In this document: positions 23,157-33,254 of the stretch, in pieces
Position numbering within the stretch: position 1 is the stretch's first letter
Layout of the letters: each line of letters starts with the position of its first letter
NCBI GenBank assembly: GCA_905221605.1
Contig: CAJNDS010000227.1
Location: forward strand, 28,501 to 92,500
Reading direction: 5' to 3'
DNA length: 64,000 bases
DNA from: Symbiodinium natans
Taxonomy: Eukaryota > Sar > Dinophyceae > Suessiales > Symbiodiniaceae
Program-made: the position numbers and the translations under genes
Notes under the pieces: generated by a model
Database searches by the model: none
What the model was told of the DNA's origin: nothing
What the model saw: the letters and a program-made list of their open reading frames with translations, nothing else

Positions 23157-23843
23157 TCATTCCTCACGTCCTTGCGAGCCTCGTTGCTCGGCGGCCGCTT
23201 GCGAGAGACAGCGTCGCAGCGATTGCACGAACATCCGGGCAGACTGGGACTGAATGGCAGTCGTCATTGTCGTCGCTCGCCGGCTCAGCAGCAGCTGTGG
23301 GTATTTGCGTATCTTGCGCGGCGCCCCGCTCATACAAAGCACTCGACAGCGCCAACCGCTGCGTGGGCTGGATTGCGGTCGATGCATAAGCTCACCGTGG
23401 AGGAAGCGGAAAATAGGCTGGGCAGCAGGTACCCTCTGCAACGCACTTGCCAACTCGAGAAAGGTCTTGCCAGCAAAGCGGCGTGTTGGGGAGAGCGGGC
23501 AGTGACGTCGGCGATGAAGACGGCGTGAACCCTGAGGCATCGCCCGGCTCGGCCGGAGCTGGTTCGACCCCCAAGATGGGCGACGTTTCGCATTCGAGCT
23601 CACGGGGCGATGCGAACGGCGTCCGCTGGCTGAGCGTGTCGGACAATGTCTCCGCATCGGACGCCGGTGCCACGTCGGGCCGATGGAGTCCCTGGAGGGC
23701 GCGGTGACAGCGCTGTCGGACGTCGTCGCCGAGTTGAGTCGCCTCGCCAATTCGACGTCCATTGTGAGGGCGCGCCGGGGATGCCCTGAAACACGCGCGG
23801 GTACTGCAGCCAGAGCAAAATATTGTTGCCGGACACGGGGCAT
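23157..23843 (-). CDS. Uninterrupted 228-codon frame, unidentified
   Basis: A long minus-strand frame in GC-rich sequence beside the retroelement relics. The translation is rich in Arg, Ser, Ala and Pro with no transmembrane segment and no motif I recognise. Internal near-repeats on the plus strand (TGGGCTGGAT followed by GCGGTCGATGC, at about 23043 and 23368) indicate the region itself is duplicated. It may be another part of the retroelement family or a chance frame in GC-rich DNA. Confidence 0.25.
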   Translation of the reverse strand: MPRVRQQYFALAAVPARVSGHPRRALTMDVELARRLNSATTSDSAVTAPSRDSIGPTWHRRPMRRHCPTRSASGRRSHRPVSSNAKRRPSWGSNQLRPSRAMPQGSRRLHRRRHCPLSPTRRFAGKTFLELASALQRVPAAQPIFRFLHGELMHRPQSSPRSGWRCRVLCMSGAPRKIRKYPQLLLSRRATTMTTAIQSQSARMFVQSLRRCLSQAAAEQRGSQGREE

Positions 23844-25199
23844 GCTGGACGTACCCGATCGTGATTAGGCTGGTACAAGGCTGTACAAAAAAAAACTGCT
23901 GCATCCAACGGGCTACCCTCCAAAGTGATCCAGCTGTGGGGTCCCGGCCTTGGGCCGCTTCTCACTGATGGTTGGGGTGCTGAAGCAAATGAGGACTGCG
24001 AAGCCAAACTCATGGCAACACGTGGCCTTGTGGCCGAAAGGCTTCGGGGCCGTTTGCACAGGTGGCCTTGGGGTCACCACCTTAGCGGCGCAAAGCGGCG
24101 GCATGCGGCGTCCGTGCCGCGGCTTCGGCTTCGGCTGTCCCGTCGCCGCGCCAGCGCGTTGAGTGCGTCAGTCAGCCACATGCACGGCCAGCCCGAGCGC
24201 TAATTGTAACTTGCGGGGGTGAACGCTAATTGTAACTTCGGGGGTATCACCTGAGCAGCATGACCCAAATGGACACTCAGCTGACCCCACCGTGTATCCA
24301 AGGGGGGGAGGTTCTTATGTTAAGATCGCTGCCTTGGATGTCGAGGAACCCCCCCCCCCAGATTACATTAACAATGGTCCCCCGAGCATGTATGGAGCGA
24401 GTGAGCAATGATAGCTAGCGCCCGTGTCATGGGCTAGGTTGCATCGACCTGCGTGGATTACAAGCTGCTTGCATAAGCATTGGGAACGTGCTCTCGCATC
24501 CCGTTTGTCGGCACGTGTCCCAGGAAGGCAGCACTGCAAAGTGGCCGCAGCGAGCCCTTTTGGAATGCACAATCGTTTCCGCGATGAACACGTAAATTTA
24601 CTACTTTTTGGCAGAATCAACCGTCAATCGATTGATGTCTTACTGGGTGCCCGCTCTAAGGCGACCCACGTGTCCCCAGTGAGACGCCCCGGAAAGCAAA
24701 GGCAACCCATGCATGCAAAAGGCGACCCACGGAAAGCTAATCCCCACGGAGACGCCCTTGCCCGGCTACGTTTGCAACATGGCAACAACAAGCAAAATGC
24801 ACGCGAGACCTAGCGCAGAGTACCGATTCCATAGGATTTCGGACGACGATGCACCCTGAAACCCCAATGTGACGCCTTGCCAGACTACTTGCGCAACATA
24901 GCAAAACACAAAGGGATGAGTGTGTCCGTTCCCGACCAAACAGTGCGAAGCAAACGGTTTATGCTGTCGGTGCAGGTCAGCGCAACAATCCCACCCTGCA
25001 GATGTTCATCTCAAGCTGGCAAAGCATTTTATGCAAAGACCCGGAGTCGTTACAACGGAAGACTAGGCTGCGGTACTTTGGTTGTTTCACAGGCATGAAA
25101 TCTTCGCTTCTGGAATAAACGAGCTCGGCAACCGACAGCTCTCTCTATGACATTGATGTGGTCGAACTGGTGCCTCAAGCTGCACAAACTATCACATCA
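23844..25199. other. Spacer with two short direct repeats
   Basis: No gene is seen. Positions 24199-24246 hold two tandem copies of GCTAATTGTAACTT followed by CGGGGGT. Two GGCGACCCACG copies lie at about 24660 and 24721. A C-run occurs near 24350-24358. Confidence 0.5.
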
Positions 25200-26188
25200 C
25201 CCCTGATTATCTAGGCGGGGTCCCCCCCCTAAAACGGAACCCATTCCATTTTGACCTCCCCCCCTGCCCGCGTGCCACGCCGGCTTGCGAATTGGAATCC
25301 ATGGAGGGTGGAACCCCCTCGGATTGCGCTTCCGAGCACAAAACCAAAAAATAAAATCTGGGGGGTGACCCCCCCCATGAATCCATTTTCCGTGTCCGAG
25401 CACGCCAGCAAAAAATGATCATGGGATAATATCATGGGGGGGGGGACTCCCCCCCATGAAATGAATCATTTTTGCCTGTTCAAGCCGGCGGGTCTCCGGC
25501 CCTCGCTGCCTTTCCATCCCTATGTCTCTACATGCACTAAGCACAAGGAAAGCGAGAGAAAGGCTTGTCGGGCTTTCCGGGGTACCACGTCCTCGCTGGC
25601 TTTGGCGGCTTCTGTAGGAGCTTTGCGGAGGGATATGGAGGGATTAGCTGACCTCTGGGCGAGGGTAGGCCTCCTACAACTCAGGGTGAACTGAAGCCGC
25701 TTGGGCCTCCTCAAAAGGGAGCCTGTTAGGTCTCCAGTAGAGATGAGTAGGGGGCCTTGCACAGGAGGGCCAAATGGCTTGGAACGCGGGCGAATTCATT
25801 TTGTTTCCTACAGAAGCTGCCAAAGCCAGCGGGCACGTGGTACCCAGAAATGCCCGGGGGTTATCTGTCCGTTTCCTTAATGCTTAGCGCATGCATGTGT
25901 AGACGTAAGACATCATAAGATGAAGAATGATGAAGATAGATGACGTAAGTATATGTGTGTGTGGCAAAAATAAAATCTTCAGGGGGTCGGATTCCATTTT
26001 TGCTGGCGGGGATCGGAAACGGAATGGGGGGTGGACCCCCTCGTGACCCGAATTATTTGGCGGGACCGCGTTTCGAAATGGAATTCAGGGGGGGTGCCTA
26101 CCCCCGCCCCCCCCGTTTCCCAAAAACCATAAACGGAACCGAAAACGGAATTCCATGACCAACCCCCCCCCCCCCCCCCCCCCCCCGG
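25200..26188. repeat. Cluster of G-run/C-run hairpin repeats
   Basis: Two blocks (25200-25480 and 25965-26188) contain repeated units in which a run of 5-10 G is followed within 3-6 bases by a run of C, flanked by AAAATAAAATCT and by ATTCCATTTT or its complement. The clearest, 25408-25475, has arms GCAAAAAATGATCATG and ATGAATCATTTTTGC around GGGGGGGGGGACTCCCCCCC. The block ends in a C-run at 26163-26186. Probably copies of a small palindromic element. Confidence 0.7.
25480..25964. other. No recognisable feature between the two hairpin blocks
   Basis: About 480 bases. Frames up to 86 codons exist without motifs. No tRNA-like boxes were recognised. Confidence 0.4.
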
Positions 26189-26805
26189 CCGCCCGATTCC
26201 GTTTGTCATGCACGCGGCATTCTGCATTCTGCCATTCGCGTCTGTGCCATCGGAGGGAATTGGGTTACTGTTTGCCAGCGAGGGATGCGCATTCGAGTGA
26301 ATCCGTGACATTTGCGATTGGAGGTCTGGGACAGATAGCTGTGCATAATTCGCCTCGGCCTCCGGCCAAGAGGCTTCTGCGAGTTGATGGATGGATGGAT
26401 GAGGAAGGCCGAGGAAAGGCTGAACGACATGAAGTCCGCAAAAGAAGGGCTTTTTTGGGCACGCTGCACCCGTCTGTCGAGTCGATTTCAAAGACTTAAA
26501 CGCCAAGCTGCTGCCACTTCCTGCACAGCTTTCGGGCAGCTTCCATGGCTACGACGCACAGGGCGGCTCCCAAGCCGGATGGATTGTCATCAGCTCCAGC
26601 CAAGGAGGGCGTCAGGAATTAAAAGTGTACTTGGAAGCCAGCTGCCTTGCAGATATCTACTGCAATCAAAACTGACCATCGCAAATCCCATGCATATTGC
26701 ACCTGTCGGAAGGCGCAGTGCATTCAAAAGATGCCAGAAACAATCTTCAAAGGATAAAATGCCATTTAAGTGGCGTGAAGGTAGAGAGGCCTCTGCGATC
26801 AAAGC

Positions 26806-29800
26806 TCACCAGGGGCCAAACTGTTGCTGCCTGGGCTTGGCAGCCTTCGTGGAAGCTTGGAGAGCCTTCTCGCCCTGAGATTTCAAGGCAGCCTGCGCGG
26901 CAGCGAGGCGGGCAATGGGCACACGGAAGGGCGAGCAAGAGACGTAGTCCAAGCCCGTCTTCTCGCAGAACTCAATGGAAGCTGGATCACCGCCGTGCTC
27001 GCCGCAGATGCCCATCTTCATGCCAGCGCGCTTTCCGCGGCCTCGCTCCACTGCAATCTTGATCAGCTCGCCAACGCCCTCTTGGTCCAGGCTCACGAAT
27101 GGGTCCGTTTCCACGATGCCTGCGAGACTGTTTACATTTGACGTTTCCAACAACCGTATCGTTAATGTCTCTTCCTTCTCGTAGGCCACTGCCCGGTGCG
27201 ACTCTTAAAGTAACTCTAAAAACTGTTTGTTAATCATGTCCCACCTTTCGCTTTGTACTCAGGCAAGAAGGACCCGGCATCATCACGACTCAAGCCATAC
27301 GTGGTCTGAGTCAGATCATTGGTGCCAAAGCTGAAGAACTCCGCTTGCTCTGCCAATTTACCAGCCTGCAGTGCTGCGCGGGGCAGCTCCACCATGGTTC
27401 CGACGTGATACCTGAAGTTCACGCCCTGCTCCTTCTGCACCTGCTTGGCCGTGTCTTCGATGACCTTCTTCAGCTGCACAAGCTCCTCCAGAGTCGAAAC
27501 CAGGGGCACCATGACCTCGGCCACCGGGGTCTTCTTGGCGCTGCGCCCGACCTCCGCGGCCGCCTCAAAGATGGCCCGAGCTTGCATTTCGCAGATCTCC
27601 GGATACGTGATGGCCAGGCGGCAACCTCTGTGCCCGAGCATGGGGTTCGCCTCTTGGAGCTCGCTTGCGCGCCGGCGCACGCGCTCCAAAGGCACTCCGG
27701 CTGCTTTTGCCACAAGGCCCATCTCGGCTTCAGTGTGCGGGATGAACCTTAGCTCACTTCAGTGAGGGCGTAACCTGCGAAACACTCCAAAGGGTGGCGC
27801 CAAGCGCCATCGTGTATGGAAACCTTTTGTACGACTTATGAGGCTTTCAATGGTGTGGTATACCGTTCAGGGGTGAATGTGGATAGGTCGAGCACTGAAG
27901 ACTGAGGAGCTCATGCAAGGGAGGATCCAGCAAACGGACCGTCACCGGAAGGCCGTCCATAATCTTGAAAAGCTCGGTGATGTCTTCGCGCTGCATTGCC
28001 AGGAGCTTGTTCAACGCCGACTGTCGCTCCGCCTTGTCCGCGGCCAAGATCATCTGCCGCATGGCCTTAGACAGCATTCTGCGAGTCTATCAAGTAGCGA
28101 CAGAATCAGCAGCGCAACTCAAGTTGCGCAGCACGGCGGAACTGGCAGCCCAGGTGCCACGATTCGCCCCCCCTCGAAGAACATGTGCTCCGTGCGCACG
28201 AGGCCAATTCCTTCGCACCCGAACTCCTTGGCCTCGTGTTTGATTCGCGTTGCAGGGAACACCAGGGAACTGGCGCCGAGGTGCCTAGAATCTATACAAG
28301 CCTATAGATTTTCGAGTCCAAAAGCAAGGATGAGGGATGGCATGGCATGAAGCTTTTTGCCCTCAGATCCCCCTTGGGCCTGCCGCGCGTCTGTCGGCGT
28401 TTCGGCATTGGCCCTGACCTGCATGGTGCGGAACTCGTCTGCCCAGGCCATGATGGTGCCGAAGGAGCCGGAAAGCTGCGGCGGCACCGTGGGGACCTCT
28501 CCAAGCATCACCTCCCCTGTGACTCCGTCAATGGTGACCAGCTGGCCCTCCTTGACGACCACGTTGCCCACCTCGAAGGAGGCCGAGGCGTAGTTGACCT
28601 TCACCTCCCCAGCACCTGCCACGCAAGGTCTGCCCATGCCGCGCGCCACCACGGCTGCGTGGCTGGTCATGCCGCCGCGAGTTGTCCTCTAGCTGTTGGA
28701 ACATCATTGTGCAATCACGTTTGGCGGTGCAAGCTTTTAAACCGCTTTCTTTGGAGATTCCACCACCCTCTATCTAGCTCTCAGAGATTTTCAGCCATCA
28801 AGAGAGAAGGTCATGTCTGATGCAGGCCAAAAGTCAAAACGCCCTCTGCCGCATGCAGTCCATGGATGTCGTCTGGGCTAGTTTCGACTCGCACCAAGAT
28901 CACCTTCTCTCCGTTCTCCGAGCGAGTCACCGCCTCGTCGGCCGTGAAAACCACCTTGCCGGCAGCCGCCCCTGGCGAGGCTGGCAGGCCCTTGGCAATG
29001 ACGGTCTTCTTGGCCTCGGGGTCCAGCTCTTCCGTTTGCTTGGTTGAAGTGCCACGCTGCCGACGGTTCTGGTTTCTGGGTGGCTAGGGGTTTAGTCTAG
29101 GCGGTTGAGGGCTTCGCGTCCTGAGTCCCACGATTGCGTCACCGGCCCTTTGGGATCCTTTGGGGCATCCGTCAGTGCATACCAGTGCCTTGGGGTCCAG
29201 CGTCGGGTGCAGGAGCTGGTCGATCAGATCAGGCTTCAGGCGCATGAGAGCCTGCGATTTGCTGATCAGCCCTTCGGAGGCCATGTCCACCGCAATCTGC
29301 AAGGCTGCGTGGGCCGTCCGCTTCCCCGTGCGGGTCTGGAGCATGTACAGCTTGCCTCACGAAGGTTGTCAGGAACCAACCCTGCGGGAAACCGGGAAAA
29401 GCTCGGGATCCTGCCTTGCTGGATGGTAAACCTCAGCTGCAACACTGTGCGTCCACTTTCTGCAGAAGTTGATGCAGGGAACCCTCTAAACGCACAGCAG
29501 GCGCTCCACCTTCACTCCACTTTAAACAATTTGCTAAGAGCCGAGAAGCTCGATGTCCTGCATGTCCGTGTAATGGTTCTCCAGCTGGTGGCGAACTTTC
29601 TCCAACTCTTGGAATATGCTCGGCATGACCTCCTCCAACGATGGCAAGTCGCTGCCGTGCGACTTGCGAGCTTTGATCGTCAGCTCTTGGGGCGTCCGGA
29701 TGCCCGCCACGACATCCTTTCACGGGCGGACACAGTCACAAGGCGGGAAGGCACGGAAAGGCATGGAAAGGCGCATGCGCGGAGGACCCGGACCTCGCCC

Positions 29801-32086
29801 TGAGCATTCACCAGGAACTCTCCATAGAAATCCTACAAGGCCATTCTTGTGAAGCTTTCAAGGACACACCGCCTCACATGCTTCATCACGTTTCACTAGC
29901 TGGACAGGATTTCAGAAGCTCGGCATATCACGACGATACTGTACCAACCCCCGAAAGACCTTGGCACCGTTGGAGGGGTTGCGCGTGAAGGCGACTCCCG
30001 TGGCGCAGTCGTTGCCCATGTTGCCAAAAACCATCGCCTGAACGGTTTCAGGATGACACGAAGCCACTCGCTCGTCTTCTCAAGTGAGAAGGACAGGCCT
30101 GAACGTTCACAGCCGTGCCCCACTCCTGACAGCAATCTGGCAGGGCCCGGGAGTGCGAAAGAAGCGCAAGCTCTGAAGGGGTCCTCGGGAATGTCGTGCA
30201 GCTTCCGGTAGGTCTTGGCCCTCTGGTTCATCCAGGAACCGAAGACGGCGCCCACGGCACCCCAGAGTTGCTGATGCGGCTCCTAGCCGGTCAAACTCTC
30301 GCATTTCGCCATATTCCGTGTGCAAGGGGACCTAATGGACGTCTGCTCCATCGGACTTGGCAGCTTGCTGCATCGATCGTGTTGAGGGACCACTATCCGC
30401 TCTCTCCTCGGGGAACTCCTCCCCGAGCTCCAGGTAGACACAGGCCTTGAATGATCACCGCGTAATCAAGAAACTTTGGAGGCACACAGCGCAGTGCAAG
30501 GCCTTGTAGTTTTTGACCAACTGCTCCAGGTCTTCTGGCAGGAGCTCGTGATCTTGCTTCACCTCAGTTCTACCCAAGCTCACCTCCGACATCCAAACCG
30601 CTCGCGCGTGTGTTTGCATGCGTGGGCGAGAGTTCTTCATGGTTCTTCCGAGCGACGCCTCGCTTGGCCTTGGCCCTTTCCAGAAGCTTCTCAAAGTTGC
30701 CAAGCTCGATACCCAGCACCACATCTCAGGGACATGCTCAGAGGAAACAGAACGCTCATTCTTCAACATGCAGCACTGATCACTGCTCAGCACTGGCATG
30801 AACAGCGGCAGTGGCACTGCCCTCCTGAGTACATCTGGACGAAGCGCCGGTAGCTGTCGAATGCAAAGCGTCGGTCTCCCGACTGCTTGGCCAGCGCCTG
30901 CATCGCTCTTCCGGAAATAAGCTGAGCCCCGTTTCCGAAAGTCCCGAAGAAGGCGGAGGCAGGAAGCACAGAGAGGCGACCCAGGCACTCAACTCCCCAA
31001 AAGCTCCCTTTTTCTGCCCTTCTCGCTAGCTACTTTTCCCCGCCTCCACAGTCGTGTTGTTCAGGCCGAGGTTAAGCACCTGGAGAAGTGCTGCTGGACA
31101 AACGGCTCCGCTGCTGGCCCACAACCCAAAGCCGCCAAGCCACGGTGTCCATCATGCCAGGCATGGAGGCCCGAGCACCCGAGCGGACCGAAACCAGCAG
31201 GGGATTCGTGGCATCCCCGAATTTCCGCCCGGTCCTGCGGTCACATGAGTGCACACGCGTGCGCTTCGGTAGGGCCATCGGGAAGTGCTGGAGCATGCTC
31301 AAGCCTTTTCCGGCCTTGTCTCAACCAGAGCTAATGCCTTCGACACCTGCTCCTTGAGTTCTGCAGGATACTGACCTCGATCGCTGCTCAGTGTCTCTCG
31401 TCTTCTCTATGCTAACCCGATGTGCACCCTGCCCTTCCCCGCCGCTTCTCTGGTTGAACGCCATCGCTTCTGCCTTTCTCGATGAGTTTACAGTCAAGGC
31501 ACAGTCATTCTGGTAGTAGTGCGTGCAGACCTTCGACAACGATAGAGCACTCCCACTTCAGACGCAGCCGAAACCAACCTCCCTTGGCGGCCTCCGTGGT
31601 CAGGGTGAAGCCAGGCGGAACAGGAAGCCCAATGGAGGCCATCTGGCGCAGCAGGAGCTGGCTGCGACAGTTTTGGGATTTGGCGAGAAGCTTGGCAGTC
31701 GCTGCTCTCTGCCTTTTGCTTTGGCATGTTCGAGTTCATCACAACTGTGGGATATCCGTTGATACAACGAGATACAATGATTCCTTGCCCGTGGCGCCAC
31801 CGACGCTGATTGCGGCATGGCCTCAGCGAGATTGGCACCCTTGCCGCCCAAGAGGTTCCTCAGAAAATTCAGAAAAGCGATGGACAAGGGCGATCTGGGC
31901 CCGACGGGAACGGACGGAGCGGCCAAACGAAGATGCGCATGTCATCACGGGAGCTTCCGTATCCCAGAGGCCCATCGGGCCCAGCATGTGTGTGCTGTTT
32001 CTGCTGCTTACTTCTTGCAGACCAAGTTTCTTCATCTCGGCCCTGCCATCCGCGTTGCCAGCGCCGAAGTTGTAGACCCAGGTCAT
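26806..32086 (-). CDS. PPDK: Pyruvate, phosphate dikinase (24 exons, 914 aa)
   Basis: Interconverts pyruvate, ATP and Pi with PEP, AMP and PPi, for glycolysis/gluconeogenesis or CO2-concentrating metabolism. Exons: 32086-32031, 31858-31822, 31642-31592, 31530-31501, 31370-31321, 31234-31144, 31079-31044, 30897-30825, 30724-30657, 30562-30503, 30445-30401, 30270-30184, 30125-30099, 30037-29960, 29832-29794, 29716-29550, 29431-29415, 29355-29183, 29038-28836, 28686-28380, 28232-28168, 28078-27911, 27747-27245, 27119-26806: 2745 bases, in frame. An N-terminal ATP-grasp ([25 protein letters not shown]) is followed by the phosphohistidine domain [13 protein letters not shown] (His472) and a C-terminal TIM barrel with LLDPPLHE and [10 protein letters not shown] (Cys849). 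The family is ~870-950 aa, so complete. The start [10 protein letters not shown] fits enzymes without a transit peptide, so cytosolic is likely. Least certain joins: exons 4-5, 11-12, 18-19 and 21-22. Confidence 0.96.
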
Positions 32087-32141
32087 GGCGGGCAAGCAGC
32101 GCGGCACGCGAGCGGAAGCTGACAGAGCTGAAAGCCAAATG

Positions 32142-32154
32142 CTTGAGCCAAAAT
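32142..32154 (-). promoter_or_regulatory. Relict spliced-leader sequence upstream of PPDK
   Basis: On the minus strand these 13 bases read ATTTTGGCTCAAG, identical to the 3' end of the 22-base dinoflagellate spliced leader. They lie 56 bases upstream of the PPDK ATG in the sense orientation. Older leaders frozen in the genome downstream of the current trans-splice site are known from dinoflagellates and indicate past insertion of a processed cDNA. A likely present acceptor is CTCCACAG, with AG at 32215-32214. The frame from an ATG at 32167 runs through the relict into PPDK, so an N-terminal extension is possible. Confidence 0.75.
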
Positions 32155-32250
32155 CGGTTTTGACCATGTCCAGAATGCGAATTTCACGGCATGCGCTTGC
32201 GTACGAGGAATGCCTGTGGAGATCGCTGAGAAGAGCATGGCCGCATCACT

Positions 32251-32308
32251 GTGGAGGTTGGCGGCACCATAGTTGATGCCGTGGAGGTTGGCGGCACCAT
32301 AGTTGATG
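32251..32308. repeat. Tandem 30-base duplication in the PPDK leader region
   Basis: A 28-base block beginning GTGGAGGTTGGCGGCACCAT and ending AGTTGATG is present exactly twice with period 30, just upstream of the predicted trans-splice acceptor. On the minus strand it would read NYGAANLHGI twice if translated. Confidence 0.95.
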
Positions 32309-32354
32309 TCAAGGACAACAATCGAAACTGACAAACTCGGTCTGACGTGTCTAC

Positions 32355-33254
32355 GTGCTGGTTAGCATAAGCCTTACCCGTATGATGCAGCGATGTCCTC
32401 TAGACCCACATTCAACAACCATGCGCACAGCTTTTCACCGCACGTCGGCGAGCACGTTGGCGGCATCGTGCGGTGCACTATTGGGGGCCAGAGGATGCCA
32501 GCCGAGAGGGCCTCAGCAACTGAGACTACGAGCACAAAAGTCACAAAAGCCTGCGCGCCAGCACGAAGCAGCAAAAGATAGTCAAAAGAAATACGCAACT
32601 CGCATGACGTGCTCTTCCTCGGGGTCCCGAAAGCCTCCCCTTCTTTATGAATCATTAGTAGAACAAGAACATGGTACGGTGCAAATGCATGCAAGAAGAG
32701 AGCAACATCATCGAGTTGCGATAGCAGCTGTGCCCAAAATCTGCTCGGTCGCACGCCTTGTCCAAAATCATCTGTTCAATAGCTTGCTTTTGCTACGCGG
32801 TTTGTGCGGGAGTGTGTGAGCAGGGCTCAGGAAGAAATGGTTCAAATACGAGCTGACGGGGGGGGGGGGGGGGAGGGAGAAGTAAAGGGAAAAGGAAAGA
32901 GGTGGAGAGGTGCAAGTAGAGAAGAGGGAGAGAGAGAGAACATGATTGAGGAGCTCTTTCCCCTGTAGTTTGGAGTGGGGTCTAGGCACAAGGGAGAGGA
33001 GTTGACGTCTGAGAGTGTCCGGTAGCATGAGGGGGGGAACAATACAAAGTTGGCATGTCCGTAGTGCTCCAAAACTGTTGAAACTACGGCCACGGCGCAT
33101 GGCACAGCGTCCGGCACGGCAACGATCATCCTTGCATGCGCATTTCTGCAGAGGTGGTTAAGTTCACCCCCTGAGTCTCGGACTGGTTTTCCAGTGGGCA
33201 TAGAGCCGGGATGGATCATCCTGGCAACAAGCAGACAATGACGCCATGCAATCC
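32355..33254. other. Spacer between PPDK and the next gene
   Basis: Contains a G-run near 32859-32877 and purine-rich simple sequence to about 32940. A minus-strand frame (32754-32374) ends LCAWLLNVGLEDIAASYG and is protein-like but unidentified. Otherwise nothing is recognised. Confidence 0.4.

Noticed and set aside
25200-26188. CRISPR-like array
   Set aside because: Units are irregular, palindromic and unevenly spaced, and the genome is eukaryotic.
28835-28836. GT-only gene model for PPDK
   Set aside because: Restricting donors to GT breaks frame or deletes conserved residues at 17 of 23 introns, including the join just before the catalytic GGMTSHAA.
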